64,000 nt of DNA. Origin: Lunularia cruciata (taxonomy: Eukaryota; Streptophyta; Marchantiopsida; Lunulariales; Lunulariaceae). Positions 10,965 through 22,182 of this stretch are shown piece by piece; the first letter of the stretch is position 1, and every line of letters starts with the position of its first letter. A program made the position numbers and the translations under genes. The stretch covers positions 28,250,552 to 28,314,551 of the forward strand of contig OX419756.1 of NCBI GenBank assembly GCA_948567375.1, given 5' to 3'. Below the pieces are notes generated by a model. The model worked only from the letters and a program-made list of their open reading frames with translations. It had not been told where the DNA came from and searched no databases.

Positions 10965-13900
10965 ATCTACACCTTTTGCTTGAATCAATCATATCATCCC
11001 CCTATTGAGAAGTTCAAGTTATACATGAACTTGCTCAACTTTCAATGTTGCTCTTGGGATGATATGATATGCTCTTGGGAGAGGTTTAGTCAACATATAG
11101 CTGTGTTTACCTCTGTGCCAATCTTTTGCAAATTGATCTCACTATTTGTCACAACTTCTTTGATACAATAGTATCTCACATCAATATGCTTTGTCCTTGA
11201 ATGATAAACTTGATTTTTGGCCACGTGAATAGTGCTTTGGCTATCAAAAAAAGTCTGGAATTTATGTTAGGGAGTCCTCATCCTTAGCTAATCTTTGTAG
11301 CCATATTGCCTCTTTAGCAACCTCAGTTGTTACCACATATTATATATATTATATTTCTGTCTCTGAGTAGAAAGAGAAATAGTAGATTGGAGAGTAGACT
11401 TCCAACTTACTGTACCACCAACAACTATAAAATTAAATTCCTATTGTGGACCTTCTTGTATCCAAGTCTCTTGCAAAATCAGAATCTACACACCCTATAT
11501 ATTCTTCCTTCTTTGTCCTTCTCCACATCAAAGACAATGCCAATATTAGAGTCCCTTTCAAGGAACAAAGTATCCCCTTCACAACTTCCCAATGTTGTTT
11601 CCCTGGATTTGCCATGTATCTACTCACCATACTCACAACATATGAGGTGGCTGGTCTAGTGAAGACCATAGCGTACATTAAACTCCCAATAGCACTAGCA
11701 TAAAGAACATTTGACATTACTTTTCTCTCCTCCTCATTTGATGTACATTGCTCTAATGATATCTTGGAATGACTTGCCATTGGAGTGCTCACTTCTTTGG
11801 CATTCTCCATCCCAAAACAAGCAAATAATTTTTCCAAATATCTCGTTTGAGATATTCATAACTTTCCCTTGCTCTTGTCCTGGTGGATTTCAATCCCAAG
11901 CACACTCTTTGAAGAACCAAAGTCCTTCATCATATCAAACTCTTTACCAAGTTATGCTTTCAATTCTCAACCTCAACCATATCTTCCACAAAAATCAACA
12001 TATCATCCAGGTATAGTACCCACATGATTAAATCAAATACTCTAGGTCCATGCAGCTTCTTGAGGTACACACAAAAATCTGACTTATTTCTGTTATATCC
12101 ATGCTTCAACATGAAAGCATCAAATTTCATGTACCAAAGTCTTAGACTTTGCTTTAGTCCATATAAAGTTTTTTGCAACTTGCAAACAGTTTCTCATTCC
12201 TTGGTACCACAAAACCTTTAGGTTGATTCATGTAAATCTACTCATGTAAATTCTATGTAAAAAAGCAATTGTAACATCTAGTTGCTCCAACTCCAAGTTA
12301 TGCAATGCAACTATTGCCAACAATGCATGAATTGAAGAGATCTTTACCATTGGGGTAAAAAATCTCATTGAAGACAATTCCTTCTTTTTCTCTATAACAC
12401 TTTGCTACAAGCCTTTCTTTATATCATTCTCCACCTGATTTTGGAAGTCCTTCCTTAGGCAAGTTTGTAGTCCTCCCATAGGCAATTTTTTAGTCTTCCC
12501 ATAGGCAATTTTTCAAGTCTCTAAGTTTGGTTTTTGGCCAAATACTTCATCTCCTCTTCCATTGCACAGTGCTATTTTTGACACTCTTGATCTTGCATTG
12601 CCTCTTCATATGAAGAAGGCTCACCATTCTCTGTAAGAAGAGCATAAGCTACAAATGAATAATCAAATCTCTTTATAGGCCTTCTATCCTTATTTGGATA
12701 CCTATGTTCAAAAATCACCTCTATAAGTTGCTCTTCTATTTTTTCACTTGGTAGATCTACAAGAGGTGAGATGTCTTCATTTCCAAGATCAATATCTATC
12801 TTAACAAAACTTGTTTGAATTTATTTTTTCCTTCTTTTGCTCTAGTAATTTTCTCCATCATACTAGTCTCATCAAAAACTAAATCTCTACTCAAAACAAG
12901 GCAATATCTTTCTGGATCCCATAATCTATATCCCTTTGTATCCTTCTTATATCTCAAAAATATACATTTTCTAGATTTGTGATCTACTTTGTCCTTTGCT
13001 ATTTGTTGAATATGAACATAAACTATGCATCCAAACACTCTAAGTGAGAGTAATCAACATGCCTAACTTCCCATTTTCCATAAGTGTTTTACAATAAATA
13101 GTAGTAGAGGGAGAAATGTTTACCAAATGACAAGCCGGATTTACAACTTCTGCCCAAAATCTCTTTTCCAATCCAATGTTTCTTAACATACTTCTTGCTT
13201 TCTCCAAGAGTGTATGATTTATCACTCTACCAAACCATTTTGTTGAAGGGTACCCAATATGGTAAAGTGATGAATTATCCCTTCACTATTAGAATATCAA
13301 ATCTCCAGACTTATATTCTCCACCATTATCAGATCTCAAACATTCACTTTCCTTCTAGTTATTTTTCCATCATCACCTTCTATTGTTTAAAGATAGAAAA
13401 AGACCTCTTATTTTTGCTTTTTATGGTGTAGACCCATACTCTCCTAGAGTAATCATCAACCAAAGATACAAAATATAATGATATAGATTTTGAAGCTATA
13501 GGTGCAGGGCTCCAAACATCAGAATGCACATAGTCTAAATTACCTTTCTGTAATGAAATCCTGTGTAAAAGCTTACCCTCTGTTGCTTTCCTACTACACA
13601 ATGTTCATCAAATTTTAACTCACAACTTTTAAGGCAATTCAGAAGTTGTTGCTTGGATAATTCACTAAGACCTCTTTTACTTAGATGACCCAAATATAGA
13701 TGCCATGAGTGAGTGAGATATTTGGGATCTTCTTTTCCAAAAATAGTCCTTGCCACTCCTCTGGGAATGGTATCTCCAACAAGCTCATAAAGAATTTGTA
13801 TCTTATTGCTACTTTTGATACCTTGAGTGTTCCATTTCTGCTCCCCACCTCCAACCATTTCAGTCCAAAGTGTCTGGTGATATCAAATTCTTCCTTAAAT

Positions 13901-15052
13901 CAAGAACATGCCTCACAGCAGCAAGAGTCTTTACAACACCATCAAATATCTTTATGCTTATTGTACCAATGCCAATAGCTTTACAAGCCACATTGTTTCC
14001 CATTATTACAGATCCTCCATTGAATGGTTTGTACTCATTAAACCACTCTTTATTTAAACACAAATGGTAAGAGCAACTGGAATACAATATCCATGAATCC
14101 TCAAATCTATCCTTGTCTTGGGTAACACATAGAATTTCAACCATAAAACCAGATGATTCAACAATACTTGCTTGATCTGAGAGTTGTCCTTTATTCTTGT
14201 TGGACTCAAACCTCTTGTTGTTACAATTGTTCTTGAAATGTCCAACCTTCCCACAAATCCAGCACTTGCCTTTGAAACCTCCAATTCTAGACTTGGATCT
14301 TGATTTACTCTTGGTCTGATCTCTCTTTCTTGTCCTTCCTTTGATAAATAGAGCCTCCGGATTTATATTTTCTTGGTTGGGTCTTTTTTGTATCTCATTG
14401 GACAATAATGTTGAAGTGACCTGCTCAAATTTTATGTCATCCTTCCCATGTAGAAGAAGTGTGACCGGATGCTCAGACGATGAAGAAAGCGAAGTCAATA
14501 AAAGGAATGCATTATACTCCTCTTCTAATTTAACCTCTATGCTCATCAACTCACAAATGATTTTGTTGAAAGCATTGAAGTGCTCCTTAATACTTTGGAC
14601 TTCCTTCATCCACAACATATACAACTTCTGTTTAAGGTACAGACTATTTGTCAATGACTTGGTCATATAAAGATTCTCCAATTTGGCCCATAGTTTTGGT
14701 GCAGATTCCTCATTCATAACATTGTATTACTAGCACTTCATCAGCAAGGTTCAACCTCATGTTGTTAATAGGTTTGAGATTTGCATCTTCATCTTCCCTG
14801 TCCTCATCACTTTTGTCCTCATGTCTTTTTTCTTAGTGCTCTATGCAGCCCTTGTTGGACAAGAAGGTCCTTCACCTTCAGTCGCCAAAGTCCAAAATTG
14901 TTTTTTACATCAAACTTCTCCATTGCAAATTTAGCATTTGATATGAATATCACTGCTGCCATTGCATTACTGTGGACTTGCTTCTGAACCCACTGCAATG
15001 CATCCTCATATCACTGAACCCTCTTCTGGACCAACTATGTTCTAATGTCAAT
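10965..15052 (-). mobile_element. Ty1-copia element C internal region (gag-PR-IN-RT-RH), degenerate
   Basis: Complete copia order on the minus strand. Gag runs from about 14965 and has an intact zinc knuckle C-W-I-C-G-K-V-G-H-F-K-N-N-C (about 14258-14217). Protease follows at about 14090-13900, where the catalytic D-S/T-G is replaced by Y-S-S. Integrase spans 13858-12796, with D in D-Y-V-H-S-D and V-D-D-Y-S, and the R-K-C-I-F-L-R-Y motif. RT is at 12178-11960, with the catalytic motif as Y-L-D-D-M and a preceding L-Y-G-L-K-Q. RNase H is at 11837-11433, with V-D-S-D-F-A and R-R-S-T. The frame is broken into at least eight pieces by stops and frameshifts. A degraded PBS adjoins the 5' LTR remnant. 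The element lies against the truncated ROCO gene at 10541/10542. Confidence 0.85.
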
Positions 15053-15130
15053 TGTTAGAAAACACAGTCGTGAGAACCTCTCTGCAATAGTATATCATAA
15101 ACTTAATTAAGCAGATAATCAAAGAATCTT
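15053..15130 (-). repeat. Truncated 5' LTR remnant of copia element C
   Basis: Only the last 78 bp (minus sense) of the LTR remain, matching 10542-10619. Its inner side is followed by TTGACATTAGAAC, which differs from a TTGGTATCAGAGC-type PBS by transitions only. Beyond 15130 the match to the other LTR stops. Confidence 0.65.
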
Positions 15131-16914
15131 TTGCCCCATCTTCCGGACCAACTATGAAGATCAACCTTATGGAAGACATTCTTGCCCAGAGTGTGAAGCT
15201 TCTTGAGATATTTCCAGTCGAGAGATATTACCTGATGAATATTAGGCTGTGAGTGCGCTGTCTGTTTGAGTATACTACCAATTTCAATTTCACTTCTACT
15301 TCATGCTTCAAATTCAGGCGCGACATGTTCACCAAATACTTTCGATATCTGCGTCACTCCACCTTAAACTTTAAGTTTCCCGTGGATGTCTTGAGGATAC
15401 AGGAACGTGTTCTAAATTGTGATCTTATATGGTTTGCAGTGGAGAGTTCTCACAATTAAATTTACTTTTCAGTGATCTTCTATAAAAAAATTTCAATGTG
15501 AAACATCCTTTTGTAGAGTCTTGCTCCAGAGAATAGACATTCAATTTCTCCTCTAATGATAATAAATAAATAAAAACAATATAAAATTCAAAGAGAAATG
15601 ATGAAGTTATCTCTCTGAACTCTCTGTCATCTATTATATTTGTTTGTTTAGGAACGTTTCTAGTACTGAGAAGTAGTTAATTTGAAATTATACAAGGACG
15701 GACGCCAATTAATCGACAGTCTCTAACTTGCTCTTGTAACCAACCAATCAAATAAAGTTCAATATTATGCGGAATTATTATAACATGCTCAACACCAACA
15801 TCGTGTAGATTTAGAGATGGAGGCTACCAAATGAAAGAGACCTAAACCGTTAAAAAGTGAATAAGATAAATAACATGGAGACTATAATGCTCACTTTGGC
15901 ACAGCTTTTAACTTCCTTGAGAAACTCTCACAATTATGTAAGTCGCTTCTCCGTACTCACGCCTGATCAAGATTCGGCCTCCCGCCGTGCTTTAATCTCG
16001 GATTACTGACGTGTGATGGCATCCTCATCCGTCCGTGGATTACAGTCCAAAGGACGACTTGGATAAGCAAGAGTCCAACACTTAATAAATGTAATAAAGT
16101 TTCTTGGAAACACAACATGAAGATTATACAGTTGAAAATGATATGTAAATTTTATAAAGTTAATGAATTTTGGTATGCTAGTCAGCTAAACTTAAACAAA
16201 TCTTATTATTTTAATAAAGTAGTGGTCTATTTATTGATCAAACTCAAACCCTAATTGATTACAAAGTTCTATTCTAGAGTATATTACAAAGCATATAGAG
16301 TAATTGAGAAGTATAATAACTTCTTACAAGTGCGGAACTGGAATGGAAGCAACACACTTGTCGAGAGTGGACTATATTCTTTTCTAGTCGATTGAGTTCA
16401 CCGGATTAAGAACATTCACAATGTATAGCGAGGTGATCCGGGATTCAGTATTGGCAACTTTGTTGCTCACAGGGATTAAGAGGTCACGAAATATTTTTCC
16501 TTTCGTTTACTATTCACTCTTGACCCAAGTTTATCTAGTAATCCTTTGTTCATCTCTGAAATTAATGTACACATAATTTCTTGAATTGAGTTGAATTTAC
16601 AATAAATCGTATGACTGAGAATGGAAAACAATGAAGCGAATCTATTTGATATGCTAAAATCTAGTTTAACCTCTTCTGTCAATACCTTGGACAAACTATG
16701 AATGCTTTGTATGAGAACGTTGGAATTTCTAAGCGAAGGAACCAATACAACCTAAATCAGATGTTCTTTCTCGAAAAAATGTAAACCATGAATAGCTCCA
16801 TCTTGTCCGAAAAGTTCCCAATAAAGTCACGAAAAATTGATGGGACTCTAGTGGTGGATGTAGAAATCAGCTGTCGGTATTGCTCAATATATTATAGTAC
16901 AAACGCATCGTAAT
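15131..16914. other. Intergenic region, no gene supported
   Basis: Contains short open frames without recognisable domains, including an 89-residue minus frame at 16745-16476. The first part could be flanking sequence of the broken ROCO locus, but I see no ROCO motif in it. Confidence 0.4.
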
Positions 16915-18530
16915 CTAAGGCATTGCAAGTTTACGAAAGAACAACGAGGTGCCGAAGATGGCCAGGGCTGGTCCCATCGAGACCGATCTGACTAACCAAA
17001 CAACCTCGATATCGTCCTTTTCGACGTGGAGAGGAAAGCGAGTGTACTTAGGGAACTGCCCCAGGATCACAGAATGAGACGGGGATTGCCTGATAAGTCC
17101 ACACCAGGTCTTTTGAGGATGGCTGGAACTGTGCCTTCTAAATCATTGTCAGACAAGTCCACGCTATTACGCAGCATTGGTAAATCGTTGAATGTCCCGG
17201 GGATCTTCCCCACGAGTTGGTTATTAGAGAGGTCCAGGCCTGCGAGGTTCTTCAGAACGCTAATGGTGGAAGGGATGCGGGTGAAGGCCATGCGCCCATT
17301 CTGACTCGACATGTAGAGGAAAGCAATGTTTCTGGGTAGTTCGCGAGCATTGAGAGGGCCGTCCAGGAAGTTCGAAGACACGTTCAAGGAAAAATGTATG
17401 CTCATGTCTCGAGAACCCTCAGCTCTCGGAAGTGGACCCCAAAACCGGTTTGTATCTAGTCGAAGATTATTCAGGCTCGGAAGATTATATACTCCTTTTG
17501 GAATTGCACCATAGAAACCATTGTTGTGTAAATGTAACAGCTGGAGGAGTTTCAAGTTGCCAAGCTGTGGAGGGACCTCTCCAAACATCTTATTGCTGTG
17601 TAGATCAAGGAACTCCAGGTTTCTGAGATATCCAAATTCCTTGGGAATTTTCCCGGTCAAACGATTGGCTGCGAGATTAAGCCTCTGGAGTTTAGTCAAA
17701 TGTCCCAATGATCTCGGAACCCAACCACCGAAATTGTTGCCGGCGAGATTGAGAACTTTAAGATTTGTGAGACTCCCTATTGTGTCTGGAAGTAAGCCAG
17801 TCATGGCGGGCAGAAATCTAAATTCAAAAGATTTCCCATCTTCATTGTTGAAGTCGATTGTTTCGATGCTGCGCCATCCATCGATGCAACTTGGTAAACC
17901 CCCCGACAGCCTGGGATGGTTACGCAGGACAAAAAATTTCAACTTGCTTAGTTTACAAAGCTCCCTGGGAATCCCCTTGGTGCCATTTAAACCATCTCCA
18001 AAGAGTCCTGGAGCAACTGTATCAATATGGAGAACTTCCAGATTACTGAGCTTGCCAAATTCCGATGGGAGTTCCCCAACAAAGGTAGTGTGCTCAATTA
18101 ACAAACGCTTGAGCTTCGTAATGCTTCCCCATGCTCTGGGCAAAGTCGTGTCCACGCCCACAAACTGGAATTCTAAGTCCTGCAACTCCTTCAACTTGGG
18201 GAGTGACTTTCCGAAATCACGTACACCCGAGCGAAGCTGAAAGAGTCTAGGACCAGGTTTGAAGAAAGCACCCATGAGGAGTCCTTTCACTCTCCCAAGA
18301 CTATCACAGGTCACACCATCCCATTCGCAGCAGTCTGTTCCTGCAATCCAAGAATCAATTGGACATAGGATAGTAGGATTGTCAACATCTTCGCAATGGA
18401 AGTCCCGTTTGAACTCCAGCAGAGTAGCTTCATCAGGTGCAATGCATCGCTGTCCTTGAATACTACAGATCAAGGAAAGACCCAACACAAGAATGATGGT
18501 TCTCTTCATGGTTCTCGATCCGGAAACCAT
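16915..18530 (-). CDS. LRR receptor-like protein, intronless, frameshifted before the TM tail
   Basis: A 487-residue frame (18530-17067) encodes a secreted LRR protein. A signal peptide (hydrophobic, about residues 8-27) is followed by an LRR N-terminal cap with A-T-L-L-E-F-K and D-C-C-E-W-D-G-V-T-C-D (about 33-80). Then come roughly a dozen plant extracellular LRRs of L-x-x-L-x-x-L-x-L-x-x-N-x-x-x-G-x-I/V-P type, the last near residues 440-485. The ATG at 18509 directly before the hydrophobic core is an alternative start. The frame stops at 17067 just after G-N-P-R-L. In another frame, 17067 to 16915 encodes 50 residues with an acidic stretch (E-K-D-D-I-E) followed by a hydrophobic segment ending in F-F-R-K, the usual C-terminus of receptor-like proteins. 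No kinase domain is present. It would act at the cell surface in immune or developmental recognition with co-receptor kinases (family knowledge). Either a single indel has turned it into a secreted form, or the assembly has a base error. Confidence 0.85.
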
Positions 18531-19409
18531 TCTCTAGTCTTCAATTTCTCTCAATGTGCTCTGCAATACGCATACAATGTGTATCAGCTTCCCTTGGCAG
18601 TTACCTTCGTGACAGATAACACTGAAACTTGAATGCACCACAGTTGACGTTGTTGAAAGGAAAATTGCAATCTTAAACTACAAATTTCATAGTCTACAAT
18701 GTCCCAAGCCGACTGCAACTAGCAAAATGACGTCCAATCGAGTGTACAGATGGTATATACAGAAGATTGTGGATATAACCTGTCATTAAGTGTTGCAAAT
18801 CCAGAGCGGTATGACAGGTAATGGCTTTGTTCTCAATTGCCATCAGCTAAAATGAATGCAAGCAACCAACTCGTAGCACATTCAAAAGCCTCCATGCAAA
18901 TCAAAGATGACGAGGCATTCATTTTACGAGTATTATTCAAAGTGATGAGCATCAAATTTCCCACAATGTATACGAGGGAGATGCATCGAGGTGCGAGAAG
19001 AACTGAGAGCAGTAAGCATTCTTCCTGGACAGGGCAAGCTATACGTTCTTCATCGACCGAACGTTATCAAAGTCTGCTGGACCCCACGACAAATCAACAA
19101 GTAGATCGAAAGTAGACATTTTAGAACCCACCTGAACTTGCTACATACACATGAAGCAGACCGAAATCATCCTGAATCAAACCAACTCAATCTCAGGAAG
19201 ACTGAGGAATGAAAGAGATTACGAACGTCTGTAAGTTATAACCACCTCAAAGTGTCCTCTACGGTTTGAAGCGTCAGGTAAAGGCGAAAGCCATCTCAAG
19301 GGACTTATCTTCGGCTCAGGACACGATCTAGCCCATCGTGGAGTTAAAATACTAGACCCTAGTTAATCACGTTCTCTATCTCCCTTCAAATCACCGGTTA
19401 GAATGACTT
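18531..19409. other. 5' flank of LRR gene, no further gene supported
   Basis: Upstream region of the minus-strand LRR protein gene. It must hold that gene's promoter, but I cannot fix a TATA box or start site. A 92-residue plus frame (18837-19115) has no recognisable domain. Confidence 0.4.
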
Positions 19410-19565
19410 GTGTGTAATTTTAATTTTATTTATTGATATATATTTTATAAATATAATAAATAAAAATTGTATTAAAAGTTTTTAAAATAAATTTTTACTT
19501 TAATTAATATATTTATACATTAAAAATATTATAATAAATATAAAAATTTTGAAAATCTTATCTAG
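19410..19565. other. Extremely AT-rich block
   Basis: About 150 bp consisting almost only of A and T, with TAATAAATATAA-type runs and very few G or C, in abrupt contrast to the more GC-balanced DNA on both sides. It could be a matrix-attachment-like region, a low-complexity insertion or a transposon relic. Confidence 0.7.
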
Positions 19566-19804
19566 TTAAAAAGATAAAATCGAGAGTTGACTTGTCCGCG
19601 ATTTATGGCTACAATTTAAAACAATGACTTCGCGGCTACACGTTTCAAAGCGAGGGTCATTGTACGTATATCTAGTCGATTGATACCATACCACATGGTG
19701 TCTTATAGTGAATACGTGCAAGGCCGTCTCTAAACTCAGGCTCTGCATATCAACCCGTTCGTTGTGCCTGGAGACTTGGAGCAGCGGCATGCCTGCTAGA
19801 TGAT

Positions 19805-20050
19805 CTACTTCAAACTGTAAAAACATCTAACAGTGCTTCTTTCACTATCTTGATCTCCTAAATGATCAGCGTCCACATAGCCTTGTATTTGTAAGAATTT
19901 CACTTCAAGACAAAGATTACAGGTAGATGTACCAACTACATATCCGAGTATCCATTTGATAGCATTCCAATGCAGATCCTCTTTGTTATATAATATAGAC
20001 AATATCTTCTTTGTTATATAATATAGACAAGGTGTTTTTCTAGACATCAA
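19805..20050 (-). pseudogene. Copia RNase H fragment
   Basis: The minus frame has H-W-N-A-I-K-W-I-L-G-Y followed by G-Y-V-D-A-D and R-S-T, the conserved C-terminal RNase H block of Ty1-copia polyproteins. No RT precedes it and no LTR was found beside it. It is a solitary fragment, unrelated in frame to copia element C. Confidence 0.75.
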
Positions 20051-20235
20051 AATAGTGAAGGATGAAATCTTATATTTCTCTTGAAAAATTTCTAACTTTT
20101 ACATTATCCTCAGTGAAGTATGCCAAAAGAGTTCCACGCACGTTCCTTTCATGGGCAAACGTGGGTGGGGTCGTGCTCTTGCATCTCTTGTATCTCTACG
20201 TCGACGACGTTAGAACTCTAAATCACAGATAGTAT

Positions 20236-20540
20236 ATGATTCATCGGTCAAAGCCATGCTACGAGCTTTTGCCATGCATATTCTAGAGTCCTCGAGAAAC
20301 TACTGTAGGATGTGGGGCATAAAAATTGATAGAGATTCAAACTAGGAATTTGTCGATCGCTTCGATATTTTACGGCTATCAATGACATGCACACACGTCG
20401 AACACTAGTTTTGCATTTGTGATAGTTAAATTTTGAAGTTGTTGCCGATTTGGAGGGAACCATCTTTTGCTTGTTTCACAAACTTGCCAGACTCCCAGAA
20501 GCCGCAATAGTCTGCAACCGAAGAACTAAAGCGAACAGCT
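20236..20540 (-). repeat. Left arm of inverted duplication
   Basis: Read in reverse complement, this arm matches 20995-21300 over roughly 300 bp. Shared blocks include ACAAGCAAAAGATGGTTC, CTATCACAAATGCAAAACTAG, GTGTTCGA and ATATGCATGGCAAA. It contains a minus-strand frame with S-G-K-F-V-K-Q-A-K-D-G-S, also visible in part in the other arm, so it may be a duplicated exon of an unknown gene. Confidence 0.75.
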
Positions 20541-20994
20541 GCAAGCCATGGATGTATCAGAGAGATTATGCGCAGGTCTGGGAATACCAATGAAGAGCGA
20601 ACGAGTTTCGCAATTCGAACGGACATGCTTGATTTTGAATACGTCTGCCTATAGTTGCGGTCCACACGACTGGCCTCAGGATTTTAGACCGTTTCACCAA
20701 ACAATTTTGGAGTCGTATGAGAGTCGGATTAACAGCTTTAACTATGGCTGAATATTTTCGAGATGTTCATAAACAATAGGCGTAATTCAACGGAAAAATA
20801 GAATCATGTCGAGCATCGGAAACGACGGAAAACAACGGCCACCTTTGTCTCCAGATCTACCTCAGATGACTCGAAACTTGCAAATGTCAGACACCAGAAC
20901 ATTCGAGAGTGCAATTAATCTCACTTTCGATTCACATCACTCTCCCACTTCAGCGTGGCTATCAAAATCAAGCTGCAAAGGTTCAGTTTTGAGT

Positions 20995-21300
20995 TGCAGA
21001 CTAATGCGGCGTATGGGAGACTTTACGGGTAGTCTGGCAAGTTTATTGAACAAGCAAAAGATGGTTCTCTCCAAATCGGCTACAACTTCAGAACCTAACT
21101 ATCACAAATGCAAAACTAGTGTTCGATGTGTGCGCTTGTCATTGATAAGCAGTGAAATGTCGAAACGATCGACATCATTCCTAGTTTGATCCTCTATCAA
21201 GTTTCATGCCACACATCCTACCTACCGTAATTTCTCGTGGACTCTATCATATGCATGGCAAAGCTCGTGGCATTGCTTTGACAAATGAATCGTATACTAA
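20995..21300 (+). repeat. Right arm of inverted duplication
   Basis: Partner of 20236-20540 in opposite orientation, separated by a spacer of about 450 bp. One reading frame shows S-G-K-F-I-E-Q-A-K-D-G-S in agreement with the left arm, then a stop. The 32-bp palindrome at 21328 lies just beyond its end. Confidence 0.75.
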
Positions 21301-21327
21301 CCAAGGTCTTCGTGTTAACAACGGTTA

Positions 21328-21359
21328 TTGCCCTATAACCAATATTGGTTATAGGGCAA
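21328..21359. repeat. 32-bp perfect palindrome
   Basis: The arm TTGCCCTATAACCAAT is followed immediately by its exact reverse complement ATTGGTTATAGGGCAA with no spacer. Pairing fails at the next base on each side. It would extrude as a 16-bp hairpin in single strands. Confidence 0.95.
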
Positions 21360-22182
21360 AGAGTAGTGTAATGCAGGGTTTATGTACTCCACCGATAGTA
21401 GTCAAGATATTAGACAATGGTACTAAAAGTCTTCTTTGGATTTGATCTACAAATCTCAAAATCCGGGGGGTCGACCAAATACGGTGTATCCAAACTTATG
21501 AACTGTCCTCTATCATTACATTAGCTCTTGACTACTTGATTCTATAGGAACTGACTTAATCACACATCCGGCTATAACTACTTCCACTTCAAGAGAACCT
21601 AACTATACCGTAAAAGTTTGGATCAAACTCTATACGGTAGCTAGTAAGAAGATTCCCTGCTTGATCTTTTGTATTCGCTTGAGAGTTATGGCGTGATAAT
21701 GTCCGTCCAGCTTATTATACTCCCACAACTGTTTGAAAGTTACATTCGTTTTGGAACCGAATCTTCAACAATATCATACTACATGATACCAAAAAGGAAT
21801 AAATTTTTCTTTGTTTCTTCTCCATCTTACTCTCGTCCCTTGATGGAAAATCATCCGGAGTTGTATCATTTGGAGTAAAGTTCTTTTGAGTGGAATCTTT
21901 CTAGGGTACTTTCCCCGGAGTTGAGTTGGACTCTTTCCTAAGAATCTTAATTGCAAGTACTTGCTTTGAAATATATTCATCAACTTCACCACTATGTTGC
22001 CTCTTATGGAGTTCCTCTTACAAAAAATTTCCATATATTAGCGGGAAATGTAAGTGTAGTATTTTGGGGTGTTCTACTTGGCTTTATTCAGGATAGGAGA
22101 TGCATCTTTTCTTGACTCGATTAGACGTTTCTGTGTCTTTACCTTTTCTTGCAATCTCCTTCCTTCTTAGAAAGGATCTTCT
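21360..22182. other. No gene recognised
   Basis: Between the palindrome and the Ty3 gag remnant. An 86-residue basic minus frame (22034-21774) lies here; it may be degraded retroelement sequence but has no clear motif. Confidence 0.4.

Noticed and set aside
17521-18240. 239-residue plus-strand open frame
   Set aside because: Antisense shadow of the LRR coding region on the other strand, which has signal peptide and repeat structure.
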